Origin: Kibdelosporangium banguiense
GTDB lineage: Bacteria; Actinomycetota; Actinomycetes; Mycobacteriales; Pseudonocardiaceae
NCBI RefSeq assembly: GCF_017876405.1
Contig: NZ_JAGINW010000001.1
Span: 7,763,203-7,827,202 of the forward strand
DNA: 64,000 nucleotides
Direction: 5' to 3'
The notes below the pieces were generated by a model. That model saw only the letters and a list, made by a program, of their open reading frames with translations, searched no databases and was not told the DNA's origin. The first letter of the stretch is position 1, and every line of letters begins with the position of its first letter. This document shows, piece by piece, positions 7,473 through 16,688 of this stretch. The position numbers and the translations under genes were made by a program.

Positions 7473-9944
7473 TCAATGGATCCGGACCTCCAGTAGTGCG
7501 GAGTTTCCGCGTGCGGTTACGTGGATCGCAGTTCCTCTGGTTGTTGTGACCAGGTTGTAGGAAACGCGGTGGCCGTTGAGCTTCACCTCGTTGACGGAAG
7601 CGCCCTGCGGAAGAACTGCGCCCACAGTCAAGTCGCCGCGCAGGGCACGGGACCGGACATCGGTTCGATACGTCCGGCCGTCATGAGTCGCGGTGACGTC
7701 CACCGATCCGCTGCCCAGGCGGATGTCGCGGCCGCTGATTCTCCGTTGGCCGTCGGGTAGTTGCGGGATCACGGCGAGTTCTCCGTTGCCGAGATCCGGG
7801 GCGACACCGAGTTGCTGGTGGACGACGGGCCACAGCACGCCGTAGGCACCCCAGGCCTGCAAGGTCATCGACCGGTCGTGGAACGGGCGGTCGATGTTGG
7901 CCTTGAAGTCGGGGGAGGGCGCCACCTCCGGCATCGCGCCCGGCGTTTCCCAGACCGCCGGGTCGAGCTGGATTCGGGCGTTGCCGGTGGTGAAGCGGCG
8001 TTGCTGGGTCATTCGTCCGTAGTTGCCCTCGGCCACGGCCATGACTGCTGTGTTCAGCGAGTATGTGACCCGCTCACTGGGCACAGTGGACACGACCGTG
8101 TCGCAGGACGGGCCGGGGTTTCCGGCTGGGGCGCTGGTCGGGCCCGTGCCGGTGTGGAAGGTGCCGAACTCGCCGGTGAAGCAATCGCGTTCTCGCTGGG
8201 CCAGAGCGGCGTTTCCCTTGTCAGCGGACGCTATCGCACCGGCTTCCATGGGGGTGACGCCGGTCCAGTGCCGTTGGAACACGGGCGCGTTGTCGTTCGC
8301 CGGATTGGCTGGGTCGTCGATCGACTCGGCGAACCCGATGGCCTGCGGCACCCACCACTGGGCTTCGAACCTGCGTTGCAAGTCCGATGCTTTCGCCGCG
8401 GCCCAGCCGGCGGTTGTGGTGTCGCGCCTGCTTCGAGCCATGTCGGCCAGGTCTCGCAGGCCACGGATCAGATAGACCGCGCTGTCGAGTTTCTCCTCAC
8501 CCATGCCCTGGCGTTCGACGTTGCCCAGCCCTTCCGGCCAGCCGTCACCGTCCTTGTCCAGGGTGCCGGTGATGTAACGGAGATTTCGGACCGTGAAGTC
8601 GTACATCTCGTCACGGAAACGGTCGTCCCCGGTCCATCGCCAGACCAAAGCGACTGTACTCGGGAACTTCGCTGTTTCGTCGGTGTTCCCGGCCGAACGG
8701 TTCGATCCGAAGTAGACGTCCCCTGTGGACACGACTTCGTGCACGACCTTGCCGCTGCGATTGTTCAGCCGTTCGCTGACGTCCCGCAACGCGCGTAAAT
8801 GGTCACGCACGATGTCGAACTGACCGGCGGCCACGGCCGCGTAGGCCGAGTATTCCCCGTCTGTCGCGAAAAGCCATGGATAGTCGGGGAATCCCGCGGC
8901 AAGCCAGCGCATCTTCGGCACAGTCCCGATCGGCGGGGGATACGCCTTGCCCTCGTCCACGTCCCGGACCTGGACATCGCGGGCCTCCTGCACGGAGTCG
9001 AGCAGGTTCTGCTTGCTCCACTCCACACTCTGCTGCAGCAGCCGATCACCTGGCAGATCGACCATCGTGTGAGTGTTCCTGCGGTCAGCTTTGACCTGCT
9101 GCAACGGCGCGGCTGGGTCACGTAGTGCCTGGTCGAACGAGGCGCGAGCGTCACCCTTGTCGGCGCCCGCGACGGCGAACCAGATCGTCGTCGCCCGGCC
9201 TGCGGGCAGGCTGAGGTCGTACTCCAGCCTGCCGCCGGTTCCCTTGCCGAAAGCGGAATCGTCACAACGCGTCGGTGCCGTGCCGTCCGCCGGGCAGATC
9301 ACTGCGGGATCTTGCGGCCCGCGGTGATTCGGTCCGAGTTCGTGCCGGACAGGTGGGGTCGACGACCCGACAATCGCTGTGGCGTCCTTGTCGCGGAACA
9401 CCAAGGTGCCGTTTGCGACCGTGCCGGTGTCCGGCCCGTTGACGCCGGCGTTCGGAGTCGTCCAGCCCCATGGATACGCGGGCATCAGCTCGGAATGCGC
9501 GTCCAACGCAAGCCGCACATCGCGTTTCCGGTCCGCGCGTAACGTCAGACCGATCACGGTGGCACGGTTGCCGTTGGGTGCGAACTCGACCCGCTCGGCG
9601 GAAAGACCGGCTCCCTGGTACGAGAAACGCTGGTATCCCCAGCCTCGCGAATACCGGGTCGCCGGGATCTGCTTGCCCAGCCACGCTCCATCGGCCGCGA
9701 ACCACACACCGTCGAGCAGTTTCGTCGGGGGTGTCCAGAAACCGCCCATCTCGCCACGGATGTGCCAGCCGGTCACCGGATACAGCCCGGTTTCGTCGCT
9801 CATCGCGTACGAACGATCCCCGGAGACCAGTGCGCGACGATCGCTCAACCGCGTGGTCTCCGACAACTCCGGCGAGTCCGCGGCGTTGGCGCTGTTCACG
9901 GGAAGCAAGGCCAGAATGAGCGCGCCGACGAGCGTGATCCTCAT
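7473..9944 (-). CDS. Secreted six-hairpin glycosidase (amylo-alpha-1,6-glucosidase/GH63-like)
   Basis: The product has 823 residues. The ATG at 9944 overlaps the stop of the upstream permease (ATGA) and has a GGGAGGTG ribosome site, so it is translationally coupled. A signal peptide ends near NSANA (about 21). The N-terminal half looks like a beta-sandwich (LVSGDRSYAMSDETG, VIGLTLRADRKRDVRL). The C-terminal half has the helical-barrel pattern of inverting six-hairpin glycosidases: FPDYPWLFATDGEYSAYA, then KDGDGWPEGLGN and SAVYLIRGLRDLA. Acidic residues in these stretches are candidates for catalysis, but I cannot assign acid and base. As the last gene of a LacI-ABC importer operon, it probably releases the sugar that the importer takes up. 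An alpha-glucan or trehalose-like substrate is inferred. Confidence 0.83.
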   Translation of the reverse strand: MRITLVGALILALLPVNSANAADSPELSETTRLSDRRALVSGDRSYAMSDETGLYPVTGWHIRGEMGGFWTPPTKLLDGVWFAADGAWLGKQIPATRYSRGWGYQRFSYQGAGLSAERVEFAPNGNRATVIGLTLRADRKRDVRLALDAHSELMPAYPWGWTTPNAGVNGPDTGTVANGTLVFRDKDATAIVGSSTPPVRHELGPNHRGPQDPAVICPADGTAPTRCDDSAFGKGTGGRLEYDLSLPAGRATTIWFAVAGADKGDARASFDQALRDPAAPLQQVKADRRNTHTMVDLPGDRLLQQSVEWSKQNLLDSVQEARDVQVRDVDEGKAYPPPIGTVPKMRWLAAGFPDYPWLFATDGEYSAYAAVAAGQFDIVRDHLRALRDVSERLNNRSGKVVHEVVSTGDVYFGSNRSAGNTDETAKFPSTVALVWRWTGDDRFRDEMYDFTVRNLRYITGTLDKDGDGWPEGLGNVERQGMGEEKLDSAVYLIRGLRDLADMARSRRDTTTAGWAAAKASDLQRRFEAQWWVPQAIGFAESIDDPANPANDNAPVFQRHWTGVTPMEAGAIASADKGNAALAQRERDCFTGEFGTFHTGTGPTSAPAGNPGPSCDTVVSTVPSERVTYSLNTAVMAVAEGNYGRMTQQRRFTTGNARIQLDPAVWETPGAMPEVAPSPDFKANIDRPFHDRSMTLQAWGAYGVLWPVVHQQLGVAPDLGNGELAVIPQLPDGQRRISGRDIRLGSGSVDVTATHDGRTYRTDVRSRALRGDLTVGAVLPQGASVNEVKLNGHRVSYNLVTTTRGTAIHVTARGNSALLEVRIH

Positions 9945-10762
9945 TTCACACCTCCCGCGGTCAGCCCGGCGATGATGCGGCGCTGGAAGACCAGCACCAG
10001 GATCACCAGGGGGACCGTGACGATCACGCCGGCCGCCATCTGGGTGCCGAACGGCTGGTCGAAGCCGTAGGCACCGGTGAACCGGGAGATCGCGACGGTC
10101 GCGGTCTGCATCGACTTGTCGTTGACCATCGACAGCGCGATGATGAACTCGTTCCAGGCCGCGATGAACGTGATGATCGCGGTGGTGAACACGCCGGGCG
10201 CGGCCAGCGGCAGGATGATCCGGCGGAAGGCCTGCATCCGGGTGCAGCCGTCGATCATCGCGGCCTCCTCCAGCTCGCCGGGCATCTGGCGGAAGAACGC
10301 GTTGAGGTTCCAGACCGCCAGCGGCAGGGCGAAGGACATGCTCGGCACGATCATCGACTGGTAGGTGTTGATCCAGCTGATGTCGGTGAAGAGCTTCAGC
10401 AGCGGCACCACCAGCGAGATGCCGGGGCACATGGACGTCGCGATGATGATCACGGCGACCGCGGTCTTGAACCGGAACCTCAGCCGGGCCAGTGCGTACG
10501 CCGCCGAGATCCCGACGATGAGCGTCAGGATCGTGGCGATGCCCGCCACCACAAGGCTGTTGAGCAGCGACCGGCCGAAGCCGACGTCCGGGCCGAACAC
10601 CGCGGTGAAGTTCGTGAGCGACGGCGGATCCGGCAACGGCGACAAGGAAAACTGGTCGCTGGGCCGCCGGAACGCGGACGCCGCCATCCAGTAGAACGGC
10701 GCCAGGCAGTACAGCAGGATGACGATCAACCCTGCGTAACGAAGGACAACACGCGGGTTCAT
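9941..10762 (-). CDS. Carbohydrate ABC transporter permease, MalG type
   Basis: This 273-residue inner-membrane permease has about six transmembrane helices. The first is VLRYAGLIVILLYCLAPFYW near the N-terminus. The cytoplasmic EAA loop that docks the ATPase is clear: EEAAMIDGCTRMQAFRRIILPLAAPG. It belongs to the CUT1 MalG/LacG family. It overlaps its neighbours by 4 nt on both sides (upstream MalF-type permease and downstream glycosidase), which indicates tight operon coupling. No ATPase gene occurs in this operon. Confidence 0.95.
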   Translation of the reverse strand: MNPRVVLRYAGLIVILLYCLAPFYWMAASAFRRPSDQFSLSPLPDPPSLTNFTAVFGPDVGFGRSLLNSLVVAGIATILTLIVGISAAYALARLRFRFKTAVAVIIIATSMCPGISLVVPLLKLFTDISWINTYQSMIVPSMSFALPLAVWNLNAFFRQMPGELEEAAMIDGCTRMQAFRRIILPLAAPGVFTTAIITFIAAWNEFIIALSMVNDKSMQTATVAISRFTGAYGFDQPFGTQMAAGVIVTVPLVILVLVFQRRIIAGLTAGGVK

Positions 10763-11745
10763 GCGGGCACCGCCTCTGCGGTCAGCACGGGTTTCCGTCC
10801 CGGCGCACGGGCCTGTCGTGTCCGATCTCGTGCCTCACTGATGACGTCGGCGTCGAGCAGCTTCACGAACACCCACGCCGCCAGGCCGACATAGACGAAC
10901 AACACGATCGCGTAGGACGCCGCAGGCCCGAATCTGAGGTTGCTGGCCTCGTCCCAGGCCAGCATCGACAGTGTCTCAACGGATTCCTTGCGGTTGCCGA
11001 TCAGCACGAACGGCAGGTCGAACATCCGCAACGAGTCGAGCACACGGAACAGCACGGCCACCGCGAGCACGGGTTTGACCAACGGCAACGTGATCGTCCA
11101 GAACTGGCGGGCTGGACTGGCACCGTCGACCCGTGCGGCCTCGTAGACGTCCTTGGGGATGACCTGTAACCCGGCCAGGACGAGCAGCCCGATGAACGGC
11201 GCCGTTTTCCAGGTGTCGGCGATGATCACCGCGAGTTTGGCCTGCCAGCCCTCGGTGGTCCAGAGCACCTGGCTGCCGATGATCGCGTTGGCGACACCGT
11301 CGGCCTGGAAGATCCACCGCCACAGCAGCGCCGACACCGCGGTCGGGATCGCCCACGGCACCAGGATGCTGGCCCGCACGACACCGCGCCAGCGCAACGC
11401 CTGGTGCATCACGAGTGCCATCCCGACGCCGATGACCACCTCGATCGAGACCGTCACGACGGTGAAGAACGTGGTGTTGCCGAACGCGTTCCAGAACCGC
11501 ACGGCCGACGGCCCGCTGAAGATCTCGGTGTAGTTGCCCAGCCCGACGAACTGGTCGCCCTCCACGACAAAACCGCTTGCGTCCAGCTCCTGGCCGGACC
11601 GGTACAGCGATTCCCGCAGCGCGGCGACGATCGGATAGCCGACCACCAGGCCGAGCACGATGAAGGTGGGGGAGAGCAGCAGGGCAGCGAGCCGTCCGGC
11701 CTCGCTCGCCGCCCTGTGACCCCGCACCTGGGTGCGAGTGCTCAC
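10759..11745 (-). CDS. Carbohydrate ABC transporter permease, MalF type
   Basis: The 328-residue MalF-like CUT1 permease begins VSTRTQVRGHRAASEAGR, followed by a first helix LAALLLSPTFIVLGLVVGYPI. The EAA motif is at YEAARVDGASPARQFWTITLPLVKP. The GTG at 11745 overlaps the stop of the solute-binding protein (GTGA), so this start is preferred; the open frame upstream of it is only the shadow of that gene. With the MalG partner it forms the membrane channel of the importer. Confidence 0.94.
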   Translation of the reverse strand: MSTRTQVRGHRAASEAGRLAALLLSPTFIVLGLVVGYPIVAALRESLYRSGQELDASGFVVEGDQFVGLGNYTEIFSGPSAVRFWNAFGNTTFFTVVTVSIEVVIGVGMALVMHQALRWRGVVRASILVPWAIPTAVSALLWRWIFQADGVANAIIGSQVLWTTEGWQAKLAVIIADTWKTAPFIGLLVLAGLQVIPKDVYEAARVDGASPARQFWTITLPLVKPVLAVAVLFRVLDSLRMFDLPFVLIGNRKESVETLSMLAWDEASNLRFGPAASYAIVLFVYVGLAAWVFVKLLDADVISEARDRTRQARAPGRKPVLTAEAVPA

Positions 11746-13043
11746 TTGATCAGGTCTTGCAGCTTGGCCTGCAGTTCCTTCAACGCGGTCGCGCTGTCCT
11801 TGGCACCGGTCAGCGCGGCGTAGGCGGACTCCTGGATCGCCGTGGTGACGTCGCCGTACCGCACGGCCTTGGGCCGCGGCTTGGCGGCGAGGATGGACGC
11901 CTTCAGCGTCGGCAGGTACGGGAACTGCTTGGTCAGCTCCGGGTCGTCGTACAGCGAGGTCAGCGTCGGCGCCTGGGAGGTGGCCAGCAGGTTCGACCGT
12001 TCGGCCTGCTCGGTGGTGAAGAACTTGATGAAGTCCAGCGCGGTGGCCTTGTTCTTGGCGAACGCCGAGATGGCGAAGTTGTGGCCGCCGAGCGAGGAGG
12101 TGCCGGGACCGGTGGCACCGGGCAGCGGCGCGACGTCGAACTTGCCGGCCACCTGCGAGGAGCCGTCGGTCTTGTTGGCCAGCGCCCACTGGTAGGGCCA
12201 CTGGCGCTGGAAGATCAGCTCACCGGCCTGGAAGGCGCGCCTGCCCTCTTCCTCCTTGTAGGTGATCGCCTTCTGCGGGATCGCCCCGCTCTTGAATCCC
12301 TGCACCAGGATGTCCAGACCGGCCTTGGCCTGCGGAGTGTCCACAGTGGGCTTTCCGGCCTCGTCGACGATCGCGCCGCCGGCGGAGTGCACGGCCTCGT
12401 CGAAGTTCACCGTGAGGCCTTCGTACTTCTCGAACTGCCCGGCGTAGCACCCCATGGTGGCCGCCTCGGGCAGGGCGAGGATCTTCTGGCAGGCCGCGGT
12501 CAGCTCAGGCCACGTCTTCGGCGGTGTGACGCCCGCCTTCTCCAGCAGGTCCTTGCGGTAGTACAGCAGACCGCCGTCGGAGTACACCGGCACCGCGTAG
12601 AGCTTGTCCCGGTATTCCGCCGTGGCCACAGCGGGTTTGAGGAACTTGCTGAGGTCGAACTGGTCGCGTGGCAGCTCCACCACCCAGCGGTTGGCCGCGA
12701 ACTCGGCCGTCCACACCACATCGAGGTTGATCACGCCGTACTGGTCGGACTTGACCTGGGCGTTCTGCACCATCTGCTGGCGCTGCGCGTCGGCGGACTC
12801 AGGCAGCTCGACGATCCGGACCTGCTCGGCCGGATGCGCGGAGTTCCACTCCGCGACCAGCTTCTGCATGTTGTTCGAGGTGTCCTTGCCAGTGACGAAC
12901 GTGATGTCGCCTCGTCCCTCCAGTTTCGGAGCGGCACCGGAATCGCCTGGGGCGGCGGGTGTTCCACTGCTCCCGCACGAGGCTGCCAATAACGCGGCGC
13001 TGACCGCTGCTGCAAGCCGCAGCGCCGTTGCTCGTCCTGCCAT
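11742..13043 (-). CDS. Sugar ABC transporter solute-binding lipoprotein
   Basis: The 433-residue extracellular binding protein of the CUT1 family has a lipoprotein signal with the lipobox LLAASC (Cys at about residue 22) followed by a Gly/Ser/Pro-rich tether. The mature part shows the family 1 solute-binding pattern: ITFVTGKDTSNNMQKLVAEWN, VVELPRDQFDLSKFLKPAVA, YAVPVYSDGGLLYYRKDLLE. The ATG at 13043 is preferred over the GTG at 13046 because GGGAGA then sits at proper spacing. It lies 22 bp downstream of the LacI regulator and overlaps the first permease. The bound ligand is unknown; the operon enzymes suggest a gluco-oligosaccharide. Confidence 0.94.
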   Translation of the reverse strand: MAGRATALRLAAAVSAALLAASCGSSGTPAAPGDSGAAPKLEGRGDITFVTGKDTSNNMQKLVAEWNSAHPAEQVRIVELPESADAQRQQMVQNAQVKSDQYGVINLDVVWTAEFAANRWVVELPRDQFDLSKFLKPAVATAEYRDKLYAVPVYSDGGLLYYRKDLLEKAGVTPPKTWPELTAACQKILALPEAATMGCYAGQFEKYEGLTVNFDEAVHSAGGAIVDEAGKPTVDTPQAKAGLDILVQGFKSGAIPQKAITYKEEEGRRAFQAGELIFQRQWPYQWALANKTDGSSQVAGKFDVAPLPGATGPGTSSLGGHNFAISAFAKNKATALDFIKFFTTEQAERSNLLATSQAPTLTSLYDDPELTKQFPYLPTLKASILAAKPRPKAVRYGDVTTAIQESAYAALTGAKDSATALKELQAKLQDLIK

Positions 13044-13065
13044 CACTTGTCTCCCATCACCTGTG

Positions 13066-14085
13066 TCACAACATCAGTGGTGCGCTGCCCCGGACGACCA
13101 CCTCGCCGGGCAGCAGCACGCCACGCTCCTCGTCCGGGGTCTCCAGCAGACCGACCAGGGTGGCGGCGATCTCGGCGGTGGGCTGGCGCACGGAGGTCAG
13201 CCCACCGTCCACCGCGGCGGCGAGCAGCGAGTCGTCGAAGCCCGTCACCGCCACGTCCCTGCCTGCGACCAGACCTCGCCGCCGGACCTCGCCCAGCACC
13301 CCGACTGCGAGCAGGTCACTCACCGCGACGATCGCGGTGGGCGGCACAGCGGAGTCCAGCAGAGCGGCCGCGGCACGCGCACCGCCTTCGGTGCTGTCCG
13401 TATCCGCTGAAACCGCAACACAATCACGTTCCGCCAGACCAAGGCGTTCACATTCGGCGCGCCAGCCCCGCTGCCGGTCGCTGCCCGCACTGGTCAGGGA
13501 TTGCCATCCGACGAACGCGATCCTGGTGTGACCACACGCATGCAACCCCGACACCAGTTCCGCACACGCCTTGGCACCGTCCACATCGACCCATGAGCCG
13601 GGCTGTTCGCCCTCGTCCGGCCAGGCCCGTCCGAACGACGCGAACGGCACACCACGGCTTGCCAGCCAGGAATGGCGTGGGTCGTGATCCACGGTGTCGG
13701 ACAGGATGAACGCGTCCACCGCTCGCTGCGCGATCAGGTCGGCGTACGTCTGCAGACCGGCGAGTCCGGGTGTCGCGGTGAACAGCAGCACGTGCCGGCC
13801 GGTGCGTTCGATCGACTCGGTCATCATGTGCAGGAACGGATCCATGAACAGGCTGTGACCGGGACTTCCGGCCAGGCCGTAGCCGATGAGGCCGGCCTGC
13901 CTGGTGGCCAGGCTGCGTGCGGTCCGGTTGGGCTGGTAGCCCAGCGCCTCGATCGCGGCCTGCACCTTGGCCAGGGTCGTGGGGTCGACGCGTTCCGGCG
14001 CGTTGAGGACGTTCGACACCGTCTGCCGTGAGACACCGGCATGCGAGGCCACCTGTCGGAGAGTCACCACCTCGCTCCGCCGCAT
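13066..14085 (-). CDS. LacI family transcriptional regulator of the sugar operon
   Basis: This 339-residue repressor starts MRRSEVVTLRQVASHAGVS. The DNA-binding domain is complete: helix-turn-helix SHAGVSRQTVSNVLNAPERV and hinge helix NRTARSLATRQ. A periplasmic-binding-like sensor domain follows (about 65-335), ending ETPDEERGVLLPGEVVVRGS. The ATG at 14085 is chosen because it puts the helix-turn-helix at the usual position and GGAG lies about 10 nt upstream; earlier in-frame starts would overlap the operator region. It is the first gene of a five-gene operon and is divergent from the debranching-like enzyme. The 14-bp palindrome at 14143-14156 is the likely operator for both promoters, with autoregulation. 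Confidence 0.92.
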   Translation of the reverse strand: MRRSEVVTLRQVASHAGVSRQTVSNVLNAPERVDPTTLAKVQAAIEALGYQPNRTARSLATRQAGLIGYGLAGSPGHSLFMDPFLHMMTESIERTGRHVLLFTATPGLAGLQTYADLIAQRAVDAFILSDTVDHDPRHSWLASRGVPFASFGRAWPDEGEQPGSWVDVDGAKACAELVSGLHACGHTRIAFVGWQSLTSAGSDRQRGWRAECERLGLAERDCVAVSADTDSTEGGARAAAALLDSAVPPTAIVAVSDLLAVGVLGEVRRRGLVAGRDVAVTGFDDSLLAAAVDGGLTSVRQPTAEIAATLVGLLETPDEERGVLLPGEVVVRGSAPLML

Positions 14086-14142
14086 CGAGCCCACACTCCG
14101 CTTCTGGCCACAGCTCGTGATCACTGGCATACTGTCCGTCAA

Positions 14143-14156
14143 TTTGACCGGTCAAA
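14143..14156. promoter_or_regulatory. Probable LacI operator between divergent sugar genes
   Basis: TTTGACCGGTCAAA is a perfect 14-bp palindrome with the central CG step common to LacI-family operators. It lies 57 bp upstream of the regulator start and 67 bp upstream of the debranching-like gene, so one site could control both directions. Confidence 0.75.
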
Positions 14157-14223
14157 ACGCGCGGCCACTGTGGCTGAGGCCACATGGTCATGTCAAGGCC
14201 GCACTGAATGCCTGGGAGGAACC

Positions 14224-16077
14224 GTGACCGGACCGAGCTCATCCCTGCACGCACTGGTGACCGTGCTGAGCGCGCCGTCCTTCGTTCAGTCGGAGCCGGA
14301 CGGCCAGGTCCGCGCCGGGGGCCCGCAAGGCTGGTTCACCCGTGACCGCCGAGCGCTGTCGCTGTTCGAGCTGGCCATCCAGGGTGCCGACGCAGTTCCG
14401 GTCGGCCGCCGGCACGACGATCCGGCCGTCGCGGCTTTCCACGCGGTGATCCGGGAATCGGGCGCGCAATGGCGTGACTCGACGTTGCGTGTGCGGCGTG
14501 ATCGCCAACTGTTTCCGGCGAAGCTGGTGGAGCAGTTGGACATCACGAATCATGGGGCCGGGCAACGAGAGTTCACGGTCGTGCTCCGGTTGGCGACCGA
14601 CTTCGCCGGGGTCGACGACGTGAAGGCCGATCGATCGGTCGCACTCGTGTCGCCGACCGTGACCGACGACCTGGTGCGGTGGCAGGACCGGCGTGGGTCG
14701 GTGACCGTGCAGACCCATCCGGCTGGTTCTGTGGACGTGCACGATGGTGTTGCCCAGGTGAGGTGGATGGTTGTTCTGGGCGCGGGGGAGACTTGGCGAC
14801 TCGATGTCACCGCGGAGCCACAAATGGCGCCAGTGGGCGAATTCGAGCCCCTCCCGGCCGGAAATCCGCCACTCTTCCGGCTGAAGTCTGCTTCCCGTGC
14901 GGCCTCGATCAATCTTGCTGACCTGCGAGCGTTGCTGCTGGCTGATCCGCTGGCACCGGAGGATTCCTACCTCGCAGCCGGAAGTCCCTGGTATCTCACG
15001 CTTTTCGGGCGTGACACGATCTGGGCGGCGCGGCTGTTGCTGCCGCTGGGGATAGACCTGGCCGCCGGTACGTTACGCACTTTGGCGCGGCGGCAGGGAA
15101 CCCGTGACGACCCGGCCAGCGAGCAGCAACCAGGCAAGATCCCGCACGAGGTCCGGGCCGAGGGTATCGACAACGGCCAGGTGCGGCTGGCTTCGCTCTA
15201 CTACGGGACGATCGACGCGACCCCGCTCTGGGTATGTCTGCTGCACGAAGCCTGGCGTGCCGGCCTGCCCGCCGAGCAAGTCCGCGCCCTGCTGCCGAAT
15301 CTCGTGGCCGCCATGGCCTGGATCACCGGCCCGGCCGCGGACCCGGACGGCGATGGGATGGTGGAGTACGTCTCGTCCGGCACAGGCGGCCTGACGCACC
15401 AGGGTTGGAAGGACTCCCACGACGCCTTCATGCACAAGGACGGCCGTCATCCTCTTGCCCCGCTGGCTCTTTGCGAAGTCCAGGGCTATGCCTACGCGGC
15501 CGCACTCGCAGGTGCCGAACTGGCTTCGGCGTTCGATCTCGATGGTGGTCCACAGTGGATAGAATGGGCGGATCGGCTGAAAAAGCGTTTCCACGAGGCA
15601 TTCTGGGTGGCCGACGAGGTCGGCCGCTACCCGGCGATCGCCCTCGATGCGGACAAGAACCCGGTGGAGGGCGCGACATCGAACATGGCCCACCTGCTGG
15701 GCACCGGTCTGCTGGACACGGATCAGGCGTCCCTCATCGCGGCCCGTCTCGCCGAACCGGACCTGACCACGCCGTTCGGTCTGCGAACCCTGAGCTCGAG
15801 CAGTAAGAACTACAACCCCTTCAGCTATCACCGAGGCAGCATCTGGCCCCACGACACCGCAATAGCCATGATCGGTCTGATCAACGAAGGCCACCCCGGG
15901 CCGGCCACCCGTCTCGCCAACGGAATCATCGCCGCCACAACCCATTTCGGCGGTCACACCCCGGAGCTGTATGCGGTTCTGGACGATTTCGAGAAGCCGC
16001 TGGCATACCCGGCAGCGTGCATGCCCCAAGCCTGGTCAGCCGCCGCCACAGTCCGTGCCGCGTTGTATCTGGCTTGA
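14224..16077 (+). CDS. Glycogen-debranching N-terminal domain / amylo-alpha-1,6-glucosidase-like enzyme
   Basis: The 617-residue protein has no signal peptide and is probably cytoplasmic. GTG at 14224 is preceded by GGGAGGA at ideal spacing. The N-terminal ~220 residues match the bacterial glycogen-debranching N-terminal domain (GGPQGWFTRDRRALSLFEL, then beta-rich repeats). The C-terminal (alpha/alpha)6 barrel (about 250-617) contains PWYLTLFGRDTIWAARLLLP, the typical GRD motif, then KIPHEVRAEG, LWVCLLHEAW, HQGWKDSHDAF and FSYHRGSIWPHDTAIAM. These fit GH133-like or related inverting alpha-glucosidases. It is divergent from the LacI-importer operon and probably processes the imported oligosaccharide. 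The exact linkage cleaved is not predictable. Confidence 0.87.
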   Translation: MTGPSSSLHALVTVLSAPSFVQSEPDGQVRAGGPQGWFTRDRRALSLFELAIQGADAVPVGRRHDDPAVAAFHAVIRESGAQWRDSTLRVRRDRQLFPAKLVEQLDITNHGAGQREFTVVLRLATDFAGVDDVKADRSVALVSPTVTDDLVRWQDRRGSVTVQTHPAGSVDVHDGVAQVRWMVVLGAGETWRLDVTAEPQMAPVGEFEPLPAGNPPLFRLKSASRAASINLADLRALLLADPLAPEDSYLAAGSPWYLTLFGRDTIWAARLLLPLGIDLAAGTLRTLARRQGTRDDPASEQQPGKIPHEVRAEGIDNGQVRLASLYYGTIDATPLWVCLLHEAWRAGLPAEQVRALLPNLVAAMAWITGPAADPDGDGMVEYVSSGTGGLTHQGWKDSHDAFMHKDGRHPLAPLALCEVQGYAYAAALAGAELASAFDLDGGPQWIEWADRLKKRFHEAFWVADEVGRYPAIALDADKNPVEGATSNMAHLLGTGLLDTDQASLIAARLAEPDLTTPFGLRTLSSSSKNYNPFSYHRGSIWPHDTAIAMIGLINEGHPGPATRLANGIIAATTHFGGHTPELYAVLDDFEKPLAYPAACMPQAWSAAATVRAALYLA

Positions 16078-16085
16078 AGCGTGTC

Positions 16086-16259
16086 TCACCTCGCCTTCAG
16101 CGCGACAACGGGCACGACCGACAGGGCCGTGAGCGTCCACAGAGTCCGCTGCCTGCCGGCCCTGAGGAGAAGATAGCCGGCACCGGTACAGACAATGGCT
16201 GTCAGCAGCACCAGGACCGGCACCAGCAGCGGATTCCCGATCATGAAGACGGCGATCAT
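16086..16259 (-). CDS. Small hydrophobic ORF, possible VanZ-like N-terminal remnant
   Basis: An open frame of 57 residues starts MIAVFMIGNPLLVPVLVLL. It has one clear transmembrane helix, a basic turn (LLLRAGRQRTLW) and the beginning of a second helix before stopping. The pattern recalls the first part of VanZ-like membrane proteins, but the rest of such a protein is missing. There is no good ribosome site before either ATG. It lies downstream of the rpsO terminator. It may be a decayed gene rather than an active one. Confidence 0.3.
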   Translation of the reverse strand: MIAVFMIGNPLLVPVLVLLTAIVCTGAGYLLLRAGRQRTLWTLTALSVVPVVALKAR

Positions 16260-16305
16260 CGACAGCGATCGTAACGCCGCCCCGGATCGCGCAGGCGGCG
16301 GTGCG

Positions 16306-16336
16306 AGGTCCGGCCGGCGCCGGGCCGGCCGGACCT
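16306..16336 (-). terminator. Terminator hairpin downstream of rpsO
   Basis: AGGTCCGGCCGGC (16306-16318) pairs perfectly with GCCGGCCGGACCT (16324-16336) around a 5-nt loop. It starts 22 nt after the rpsO stop codon on the minus strand. No T-tract is present. Confidence 0.75.
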
Positions 16337-16358
16337 TGCGGTGTTGCGTTTCAGGTGG

Positions 16359-16628
16359 TCACCGGCGCAGGCCCAGACGCTGGATCAGGGCCCGGTAGCG
16401 CTGGATGTCCTTGTCACGCAGGTAGTTGAGCAACCGGCGGCGCCGGCCGTTGAGCACGTGCAGGCCACGACGGCTGTGGTGGTCCAGCTTGTGCGTCCGG
16501 AGATGGTCGGTGATGTCGGCGATCCGGCGGGTCAGCAGGGCGATCTGCACCTCCGGCGAACCGGTGTCGCCGTCGAAGGTCGCGTACTCCCGCATTATCT
16601 GAGCTTTGATCTCGGCTTCGAGAGCCAA
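16359..16628 (-). CDS. rpsO: 30S ribosomal protein S15 (probable second copy)
   Basis: S15 binds 16S rRNA helices and the S6:S18 platform of the small subunit. With TTG at 16628 as start the product has exactly the canonical 89 residues (MALEAEIKAQIMREY…LIQRLGLRR), and AAAGGAAG lies 5 nt upstream. A GTG at 16646 would add six residues but has no ribosome site. Conserved S15 features are present: DTGSPEVQIALLTRRI, THKLDHHSRRGL and GRRRRLLNYL. The gene is not beside pnp or truB, its usual neighbours, and several positions differ from typical actinobacterial S15. It therefore looks like a paralogue of a housekeeping copy elsewhere. It stands alone between a debranching-like enzyme and a STAND regulator, with its own hairpin terminator. 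Confidence 0.9.
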   Translation of the reverse strand: MALEAEIKAQIMREYATFDGDTGSPEVQIALLTRRIADITDHLRTHKLDHHSRRGLHVLNGRRRRLLNYLRDKDIQRYRALIQRLGLRR

Positions 16629-16688
16629 CGAATCTTCCTTTGCCACTGGAAGTTCGGTCAGCCGCGAAGACGAACCCCGGGTGCGACG

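Noticed and set aside
11757..12992. A 411-codon plus-strand open frame
   Set aside because: It is antisense to the solute-binding protein gene, whose lipobox and family motifs are clear.
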